In this document: piece by piece, positions 22,020-27,400 of the stretch
How the letters are laid out: the number at the start of each line of letters is the position of its first letter
Numbering within the stretch: the first letter of the stretch is position 1
Origin: Tidjanibacter sp.
GTDB lineage: Bacteria; Bacteroidota; Bacteroidia; Bacteroidales; Rikenellaceae
Assembly: GCA_017630115.1 (NCBI GenBank)
Contig: JAGBVY010000123.1
Coordinates: 1 to 27,400 of the forward strand
Direction of reading: 5' to 3'
DNA: 27,400 bases
Notes under the pieces: model-generated
The model's input: the letters and a program-made list of their open reading frames with translations, nothing else
The model's database searches: none
What the model was told of the DNA's origin: nothing
Made by a program: the position numbers and the translations under genes

Positions 22020-23513
22020 ATGAAACGCAATTTTCTTTTGACAATATCGCTCCTTTTTGCGCTCCTTGTGGGCGGATGTGACAAGCCCGAAGAGCAGGGC
22101 AAAACGGAGATTAACATACAGGCCACGCCTGAGAGGGTGGTTGTTGGCAACGAGGCTACAAAGACCACACTGACCATTACAGCCGAGCGCGACTGGGGTA
22201 TCTACTCCAATGCCGAGTGGTGTAGGGTGTCGCCAACGGGCGGCATTGCAGGCACTACGGCGGTGAGTGTGAGTGTGGAGGAGAACAAGAGCAATGGTCG
22301 TAGGGAGGCAACACTCACAATTCGGGCTGGCTCGGCCTCGCTCGAAGTGGCAGTGGTGCAGAACTATGAAGTGGTGGCTGTTGAGGTGGCCGATGCAGCC
22401 TTCCAAGCGGCTCTGCTGGCGAGCTACGATAGCGATGCCGACGGTGTGCTCTCAACGATTGAGGCAGCTGCCATAAAGAGTATGGAGGTGGCCTCGAAGG
22501 GTATTGCTTCGCTGGCGGGTTTGGAGAAGTTTGCAGGTTTGGAGAGGCTCGATTGTAGTGGTAACTCACTCAGTGAGATAGAGCTCTCGGTAGTGCCTCA
22601 GTTGCGAGCACTCAATTGCTCGAAAAACTCTATTGGTCAGCTCAATATACGCCAGAATGCACTCCTCGCGGAACTTGATTGCAGGGAGAATCCCCTGACT
22701 GAGATTTTGGTCTGGACCAACTTCAAAGCCCCCGACGGATTCAAGATTCCCGACGGAGCCAAATATGTAGAGCCCGAGATTCCCACCCCTGCCGGCTATA
22801 AATTGGTATGGCAGGATGAGTTCAACACCCCCGGTAGGTCGCTACCCGACAACTCGAAGTGGTGGTATGAGACCGGCGGTGGCGGCTGGGGCAACAACGA
22901 GAAGCAAACCTATGTCAGTGGTCGCCGCGACAAAGACACCATTGCTATGGTGAGCGACGGAACGCTGAAAATTACCGCCAAAAAGGTTGGTGGCGAGGTG
23001 CTCTCGGTGAGGATGAACACCGTTGAGGGATGGACATACGGCTACTTCGAGGCAAGCCTCAAACTGCCTGTGGGTAAGGGTACTTGGCCGGCGTTCTGGA
23101 TGATGCCTAAGAATTTTAGAGCGTGGCCCGACGACGGCGAGATTGATATTATGGAGCACGTTGGCTATCACCCCAACTATGTATCCTCATCAATCCACTG
23201 CAAGGCCTACTACCACTCCATCGGCACGCAGAAAACCCACGAAATCTACAAGGCTACGGCCCAAAAAGAGTTCCACACCTACGCTTGTGAGTGGACCGAG
23301 GATTATGTGAGGTTCTTCTTCGATGGGGAGCTCCACTTCACCTTCGAGAACGACCACAAGAACAACTACAACACTTGGCCATTCTACAACCCCTTCTATC
23401 TGAAACTCAACCTCGCTTGGGGTGGTAACTGGGGTGGTGCTATGGGCCTCGACGAGGGATGCCTGCCTGCCACCTACGAGATTGACTATGTGAGGGTTTT
23501 CAAGAGGGAGTAG
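22020..23513 (+). CDS. GH16 laminarinase-like lipoprotein with BACON and leucine-rich segments
   Basis: This 497-residue lipoprotein has a signal ending LVGGC (C20). Residues about 31-115 form a BACON domain (ITAERDWGIYSNAEWCRVSP), usually linked to surface binding. An EF-hand-like loop DSDADGVLSTIE (137-148) is followed by leucine-rich-type repeats (about 155-232, LERLDCSGNSL, LRALNCSKNSI, LAELDCRENPL). The GH16 beta-jelly-roll (about 258-497) has YKLVWQDEFN, WWYETGGGGWGNNEKQTY and the catalytic DGEIDIMEH, with E374 the nucleophile, D376 the helper and E379 the acid/base. This EIDIME form without large deletions is typical of endo-beta-1,3-glucanases (laminarinase/lichenase type). It initiates polymer cleavage at the cell surface and is followed 58 nt later by the CotH-family gene. 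Confidence 0.93.
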   Translation: MKRNFLLTISLLFALLVGGCDKPEEQGKTEINIQATPERVVVGNEATKTTLTITAERDWGIYSNAEWCRVSPTGGIAGTTAVSVSVEENKSNGRREATLTIRAGSASLEVAVVQNYEVVAVEVADAAFQAALLASYDSDADGVLSTIEAAAIKSMEVASKGIASLAGLEKFAGLERLDCSGNSLSEIELSVVPQLRALNCSKNSIGQLNIRQNALLAELDCRENPLTEILVWTNFKAPDGFKIPDGAKYVEPEIPTPAGYKLVWQDEFNTPGRSLPDNSKWWYETGGGGWGNNEKQTYVSGRRDKDTIAMVSDGTLKITAKKVGGEVLSVRMNTVEGWTYGYFEASLKLPVGKGTWPAFWMMPKNFRAWPDDGEIDIMEHVGYHPNYVSSSIHCKAYYHSIGTQKTHEIYKATAQKEFHTYACEWTEDYVRFFFDGELHFTFENDHKNNYNTWPFYNPFYLKLNLAWGGNWGGAMGLDEGCLPATYEIDYVRVFKRE

Positions 23514-23571
23514 CCCCGCAGTGAGCACTTTTTTGTGAGAAATTAGCCGACATAAAACAAACAAAATTTAT

Positions 23572-25449
23572 ATGAAAATGAGGAAATTCTATATGTTAGC
23601 CTTAGGGGTGCTGCTGACGGCACTGGCCTCGGCAGTAGTTGGTTGCAACCCCACGCCCACACCCCCGGCAAAGTTGCACTTCCACTCGGTGGATGTGGAG
23701 GTCGATGAGGGTGTCAAACAATTTGTGCCACTCGGTGGCGAGCTGACGCTGATGTTTACGGTGGCCGATGCCGACGCATTTGCTCTTTCGGACTACGAGG
23801 TGGCTCTCCACTTGAAGGGCACACTTAGCGAGCCCACCGAGGTGGAGATTAAGTCTATTGTGCCTACGGTCCAAAGTGGTCATTATCAACTAACTATCGT
23901 GCAGACAGGTCTGTCGGACTATTTCACCATAGATGTGATGTTGGTATTCAAAGGGGCAAACGATGTGTTGGTGCGCTCCAACGCCTTTACCCTCACGAGC
24001 GCTATTTCGGCAGTAGAACTCAATGGTTTCTGCTTCCTTCGCTCGCTCAACCCACAGCTCAGCAAGGATGTGCAGATGAACTATGATGCCGCAACAAACT
24101 CGCTCTATGGCTCGACCGATAGTTTTGTGGCAGATATGACACTCATTCCCTCTTTTGAGAGCGAGGGAGAGGTGTATGTTGGCGACCAGTTGCAGACCTC
24201 GGGCGTGAGTGCTCAGGACTTCTCCAAGGAGGTGGTCTATACGGTGGTTTGCGACAACGCACGCATTGATTACAAAGTAAATCTGCGTAACTTCACGGGC
24301 CTGCCCGTTATGGTTATCAACACCGCCGACGGACGACCTATCACCTCCAAGGAGGATTGGAAGGATGCCACTATATCTATCTATGGCGCAGGCCGTTTCG
24401 ACAATTTGGCCGAGTGTGCTGTGGAGGTCAAGGGTAGGGGTAACTCCACTTGGGGCTACGACAAGAAGCCCTATGCGCTGAAATTCCCCTCTAAAACATC
24501 GGTGCTCGGTATGCCCAAGCACAAACGTTGGGTGTTGCTGGCCAACACTATGGACCGCACGATGATGCGCAACCGTGTGGCCTACCACGTTGCCGAGCAA
24601 ACCTCGCTTGCGTGGACTCCCCGCACCGAGTATGCCGAGGTGATACTCAATGGTAAACACATTGGTAACTACCTCATTACGGAGCAGATACGCATAGATA
24701 AAAACCGCATCAACATCACCGAGATGGAGCCAGGCGACATCTCAGGCGAGGCCATAACGGGTGGTTATGTCTTTGAGATGGACTTCCACTTCGACAACGT
24801 AAACCAGTGGTGGACACCCCAAGGATTCCCAAGCTCCATATCTTTCCCCGACGAGGAAGACATTGTGCCCGAGCAGATTGAGTGGGCCAAAAACTACTTC
24901 AACGAGGTCGAGCGCGTAATCTTCGACGGTGGCTTTGCCGACCCCGAAAAGGGCTATGCTGCCTACATCGACCCTCAGAGTTTTGTGGATTACTGGATTG
25001 TCTATGAACTCTGCATCAACCACGAGATTGCCAACCCCGGTAGTGTCTATCTCCACAAAGACCGTGGCGGCAAGCTCACCGCAGGGCCTATATGGGACTT
25101 CGACTGGGGCACATTCTCCTATGCTGCCTCGCCTGCCGCCGAGGGCAAACTCTTTATGACCCACGCCATTTGGTATCGCCGTCTGTTCCAAGACGAGGCT
25201 TTCAAGGCATTGGCCAAGAGGCGTTGGAAGGAACTCTACCACAAGTTTGTGGCCATTGGCGACTTCATCCTCGAAGAGTACGACTACTTGGGCGAGTCGG
25301 CCAAGAAGAATTTTGCCATCTGGAATCCCGCTACAACAGGCAATGTCAATGGCGATGTCTATCTCTCATTCGATGAGGCTGTTGAGCGTATGCACACTAT
25401 TTATACGGAGCGTGTGGAGCACTTAAATAAAGTGTTTTACAACTGGTAG
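23572..25449 (+). CDS. CotH-family lipoprotein (atypical kinase-like fold)
   Basis: This 625-residue lipoprotein has a signal ending AVVGC (C25). Residues about 35-245 hold beta-rich domains of unknown role. The CotH domain (about 250-570) shows VKGRGNSTWGYDKKPYALKF (285-304), WVLLANTMDRTMMRNRVAYH, the glycine loop-like LNGKHIGNYLITEQIRIDKNRI and GPIWDFDWG (505-513), whose aspartates match the metal-binding position of CotH kinases. The family includes the spore-coat protein kinase CotH and secreted invasins. In Bacteroidetes these lipoproteins appear with carbohydrate genes, but their substrate is unknown. It is last in the PUL operon, 58 nt after GH16. Kinase activity on a secreted protein or glycan is possible but not demonstrated. 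Confidence 0.88.
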   Translation: MKMRKFYMLALGVLLTALASAVVGCNPTPTPPAKLHFHSVDVEVDEGVKQFVPLGGELTLMFTVADADAFALSDYEVALHLKGTLSEPTEVEIKSIVPTVQSGHYQLTIVQTGLSDYFTIDVMLVFKGANDVLVRSNAFTLTSAISAVELNGFCFLRSLNPQLSKDVQMNYDAATNSLYGSTDSFVADMTLIPSFESEGEVYVGDQLQTSGVSAQDFSKEVVYTVVCDNARIDYKVNLRNFTGLPVMVINTADGRPITSKEDWKDATISIYGAGRFDNLAECAVEVKGRGNSTWGYDKKPYALKFPSKTSVLGMPKHKRWVLLANTMDRTMMRNRVAYHVAEQTSLAWTPRTEYAEVILNGKHIGNYLITEQIRIDKNRINITEMEPGDISGEAITGGYVFEMDFHFDNVNQWWTPQGFPSSISFPDEEDIVPEQIEWAKNYFNEVERVIFDGGFADPEKGYAAYIDPQSFVDYWIVYELCINHEIANPGSVYLHKDRGGKLTAGPIWDFDWGTFSYAASPAAEGKLFMTHAIWYRRLFQDEAFKALAKRRWKELYHKFVAIGDFILEEYDYLGESAKKNFAIWNPATTGNVNGDVYLSFDEAVERMHTIYTERVEHLNKVFYNW

Positions 25450-25503
25450 CCCGAGCACATCTTGTTTTCGGCTGTGCCTTGTGGGTTTTCGAGCGCGCCT
25501 TGC

Positions 25504-25613
25504 GGTCGATTTTCGCACCAAACGTCAGAGAGCGAGTTCCTCACTTACCTTAGTAAGCTGCGGACTCGCTCCTTTGTTTGGCACGAAACTCGCCTCACAA
25601 ATCGCACTCGACC
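25504..25613. repeat. 110-nt nested inverted repeat
   Basis: Paired arms from outside in are GGTCGA (25504-25509) with TCGACC (25608-25613), TTTCG (25511-25515) with CGAAA (25584-25588), CCAAAC (25518-25523) with GTTTGG (25576-25581), GAGCGAGT (25530-25537) with ACTCGCTC (25564-25571), and CTTAC (25544-25548) with GTAAG (25553-25557). All nest in order, so one strand can fold into a long interrupted hairpin. It may be the 3' end of the PUL transcript, a small RNA or a MITE-like remnant. Confidence 0.65.
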
Positions 25614-25631
25614 CTCTCCCGACCGAATGCA

Positions 25632-25690
25632 TTAAGGGCCTTAGGGGCCTTAGGGACATTAAGGTATTATGGGGCTTATAGGGCTTAGTG
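25632..25690 (+). repeat. 9-nt tandem repeat, copy C (tail only)
   Basis: Six diverged 9-nt units run from TTAAGGGCC (25632-25640) through TTAGGGGCC, TTAGGGACA, TTAAGGTAT and TATGGGGCT to TATAGGGCT (25677-25685). The last is identical to the unit of copy A. The AATTGAAAAT head is missing here. Confidence 0.65.
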
Positions 25691-25704
25691 GATACCTACA
25701 ACGC

Positions 25705-25741
25705 AAAAAAAAAGGAGCAGCCCCTCCAAAGGGGTTGCTCC
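25705..25741 (-). terminator. Terminator of the DedA-like/aroE operon
   Basis: On the minus strand GGAGCAACCCC (25741-25731) pairs with GGGGCTGCTCC (25724-25714), with one wobble pair, followed by nine T residues. It lies 26 nt beyond the aroE stop. TTTATTATATA on the plus side may let it act in both directions. Confidence 0.92.
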
Positions 25742-25766
25742 TTTATTATATATAACGCGCGCGGGG

Positions 25767-26504
25767 TTACATCCTACCGAAGATGCGCCACGAGGCCTCG
25801 GCCTGATAGACAAACATCTTCTGGCCGTTGCAAACCGCAGCACCCTGATGTTGGCCACGGCGCAGAAATTCGCTCGTAGCAGGGTTATAGACCAAGTCGA
25901 ACAGATAGTGGTCGGGGGTGAGCAGTTCGTAGGGTATGGCAGGTGCGCTCTCCACGTCGGGATACATACCAAGTGGTGTGGTGTTGATGATAAGCTTGTG
26001 GCTATCAATGATTTCTGCTGTGAGTTGGTCGTACCTCAAATCGCCTCCCTCCCCACGCGAAACCATCTTCCACTCAAAGCCCTTGTCGCTAAGCACAGCC
26101 CTCACAGCCTTAGACGCACCGCCCGTACCAAGCACCAATGCACTAGGTCGCTCCGAGAGCAAAAACTCGCCCAAGGCCGAGGCAAAGCCCTCGTAGTCGG
26201 TGTTGTAGCCTCTGAGTCGGCCGTCGGACTCTACCTTGACGCAATTGACAGCTCCGATGCGTTCTGCCTCGGGGCTAATCTCGTCGAGCAGGGGGATGAT
26301 CTGCTCCTTATAGGGGTGGGTGACATTCAGGCCGCGCAGCTCGGGGTGGGCGACAATGAGTTCCCTGAGAGAGTCGATACTATCCAACTCAATCTTGCGG
26401 TACTCCCTGAAATCGAGCTCGCCCTCCGATGCAAACTTGCGAGTGAAATAGTCTGCCGAGAGAGAGTGAGCAAGGGGTTTGCCGATGAGGCCGTAGAGTT
26501 CCAT
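25767..26504 (-). CDS. aroE: Shikimate dehydrogenase
   Basis: The 245-residue cytoplasmic enzyme reduces 3-dehydroshikimate to shikimate with NADPH in aromatic amino-acid synthesis. The substrate-binding half shows YGLIGKPLAHSLS (4-16), with the shikimate-binding serines, and LNVTHPYKE (59-67), with catalytic K66. AVNCV (85-89) and YNTDYEG (100-106), with catalytic D103, follow. The Rossmann half starts at LVLGTGGASKA (123-133) and includes INTTPLGMYP. The C-terminal GQKMFVYQAEASWRIF is typical. Length is slightly short, as in Bacteroidetes AroE. It follows the DedA-like gene by 25 nt and has its own terminator. It is housekeeping and unrelated to the PUL. Confidence 0.95.
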   Translation of the reverse strand: MELYGLIGKPLAHSLSADYFTRKFASEGELDFREYRKIELDSIDSLRELIVAHPELRGLNVTHPYKEQIIPLLDEISPEAERIGAVNCVKVESDGRLRGYNTDYEGFASALGEFLLSERPSALVLGTGGASKAVRAVLSDKGFEWKMVSRGEGGDLRYDQLTAEIIDSHKLIINTTPLGMYPDVESAPAIPYELLTPDHYLFDLVYNPATSEFLRRGQHQGAAVCNGQKMFVYQAEASWRIFGRM

Positions 26505-26529
26505 AAAGGCGAGGCTGTTGGTGGGACAA

Positions 26530-27165
26530 TTAAAGAGCGTACTTAATCAATACAAAGCCGCCAATGAGCAAGACTGTGAATGCTATGGCGCAGAGGTTGA
26601 AGTACTTGTCGATAAACTTCTTGATGGGGGCGCCAAACTTCCACACGAGGCCCGCAACGAGGAAAAACCTCAGACCGCGCGAGATGATGCTGGCCAAAAT
26701 GAAGATAAAGAAGTTCTCTAAGCCCAAGCATACGCCTGCCGAAATGGTGATGAGTTTGTAGGGCAGGGGTGTAAAGCCGGCTGTAAATACGAGCCAGAAG
26801 TTCCACTCGGCGTAGAGGTTGGCCACATTGTCGAAGGCCGCCTGAGAAAATATAGAGGGAATAAACCAACTATCGACCAACTCCCACGCAAAAGCTCCAA
26901 GGCCAAAGCCGATGATAGCACCAAAGACCGAGCCTGCGGTGCAAATCAGTGCATACTTAAACGACTTTTTGGGCATACCCACACAGAGCGCCAAGAGAAG
27001 CACATCGGGTGGAATGGGGAAGAAGATACTCTCGGCTGTGGCAAAAAGGAACATTGCCAATCCTGCCCAAGGGCTTTCGGCCCACGAGAGCATCCAGTTG
27101 TAGAGTCGGCGTACGAGGCCCGGTTTTTTCTCGGGCTGAGTTGTTGGGGATTGCATTTCGCTCAT
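26530..27165 (-). CDS. YqaA/DedA-family (VTT domain) membrane protein
   Basis: The 211-residue inner-membrane protein has hydrophobic helices near 33-52, 55-63, 71-97, 121-131, 148-160, 163-175 and 190-208. The DedA/SNARE-associated pattern is seen in ATAESIFFPIPPD (42-54), with acidic E45 and the FxPIPP stretch, in AGFTPLPYK (129-137) and in ISRGLRFF (161-168), with its arginines. DedA proteins, including UptA/PopT-type relatives, are implicated in undecaprenyl-phosphate or phospholipid flipping and membrane potential. The YqaA subgroup has no defined substrate. It is first in a two-gene transcript with aroE, from a TATCTTTG promoter 32 nt upstream. Confidence 0.88.
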   Translation of the reverse strand: MSEMQSPTTQPEKKPGLVRRLYNWMLSWAESPWAGLAMFLFATAESIFFPIPPDVLLLALCVGMPKKSFKYALICTAGSVFGAIIGFGLGAFAWELVDSWFIPSIFSQAAFDNVANLYAEWNFWLVFTAGFTPLPYKLITISAGVCLGLENFFIFILASIISRGLRFFLVAGLVWKFGAPIKKFIDKYFNLCAIAFTVLLIGGFVLIKYAL

Positions 27166-27196
27166 AACAAAGTTGTGTTGTGTTACTTTAACTCGG

Positions 27197-27204
27197 CAAA
27201 GATA
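27197..27204 (-). promoter_or_regulatory. -7 promoter box of the DedA-like/aroE operon
   Basis: The minus strand reads TATCTTTG, a perfect TAnnTTTG match, with about 25 nt of leader. Repeat copy D starts 7 nt upstream of it, so the -33 region is made of the repeat head, as for the channel operon. Confidence 0.65.
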
Positions 27205-27210
27205 CTAATT

Positions 27211-27400
27211 AAATTGAAAATTGAGAATTGAAAATTGAAAGTTATTAGTGAGTTTAGGGATAGGGCTATTTCACTGGGCTCACTGGGTTTACTGGGCTCA
27301 CTGGGTTTACTGGGTTTACTGGGTTTACTGGGCTCACTGGGCTCACTGGGTTTACTGGGTTTACTGGGCTCACTGGGTTTACTGGGTTTACTGGGGCTTC
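27211..27400 (+). repeat. Composite intergenic repeat, copy D (runs off the right edge)
   Basis: The head (27211-27248) is AAATTGAAAATTGAGAATTGAAAATTG followed by AAAGTTATTAG. The tail from 27272 has about 14 units of a 9-nt repeat, YACTGGGYT, ending TACTGGGG at 27394, and sequence continues past the window. The units vary only at the pyrimidine positions (TTTACTGGG against CTCACTGGG). Confidence 0.8.

Larger units (their letters stand above)
25450..25766. other. Intergenic region between CotH and aroE genes
   Basis: These 317 bases hold no gene. They contain a long nested inverted repeat (25504-25613), a tail-only 9-nt tandem repeat (25632-25690) and the aroE terminator (25705-25741). The two flanking genes converge here. 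Confidence 0.8.

Overview
The window looks like a chromosomal segment of a gut-type Bacteroidales bacterium. Alistipes or another member of the Rikenellaceae is a guess; the genus cannot be settled here. The evidence is a SusC/SusD pair, several lipoproteins with Bacteroidetes-style signal peptides, Bacteroidetes -7 promoter boxes of the form TAnnTTTG, and an inner-membrane DUF6377-type regulator. No rRNA, tRNA, CRISPR array, insertion sequence or phage gene was found.

Layout. Positions 1-551 hold the first codons of a gene leaving the left edge and an AT-rich lincosamide nucleotidyltransferase-like gene, probably acquired. Positions 662-3160 hold, on the minus strand, a GNAT acetyltransferase, an isoprenylcysteine-methyltransferase-like membrane protein and a GH5 lipoprotein. 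Positions 3214-7744 hold a compact minus-strand cluster that is the most unusual part. In transcription order it encodes a CASTOR/POLLUX-like ion channel with two Rossmann regulatory domains and a C-terminal RyR-like domain, an ECF sigma factor, a protein combining an anti-sigma-like N terminus, a C39-like cysteine-peptidase fold, an RyR domain and a zinc ribbon, and a free-standing RyR domain. Three RyR domains beside one sigma factor suggest a ligand-sensing, ion-flux and transcription-control module.

Positions 8180-25449 form a polysaccharide utilization locus. GH30 and GH3 enzymes lie on the minus strand. A DUF6377-type sensor/regulator is divergent from them and is followed on the plus strand by SusC, SusD, a large surface glycan-binding protein, a GH16 laminarinase-like enzyme and a CotH-family lipoprotein. 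GH30 + GH3 + GH16 with SusCD points to a beta-1,3/beta-1,6-glucan (laminarin or fungal wall glucan) as substrate. SusC/SusD and the binding protein capture and import oligosaccharides, GH16 and GH30 make the first cuts, and GH3 trims products to glucose. A terminator after the binding-protein gene probably lowers expression of GH16 and CotH relative to susCD.

Positions 25767-27165 carry shikimate dehydrogenase (aroE) and a DedA/YqaA-type membrane protein on the minus strand.

Between genes there is a family of composite repeats. A head of AATTGAAAAT-type repeats ending in TATTAG is followed by 9-nt-period tandem repeats with a GGG core. Copies lie near 605-678, 7857-8047 and 27211-27400, with a tail-only copy at 25632-25690. 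Two of them abut a core promoter and one supplies the stop codon of the GNAT gene. Other hairpins and palindromes lie upstream of susC, downstream of the CotH gene and downstream of the GH3 gene.
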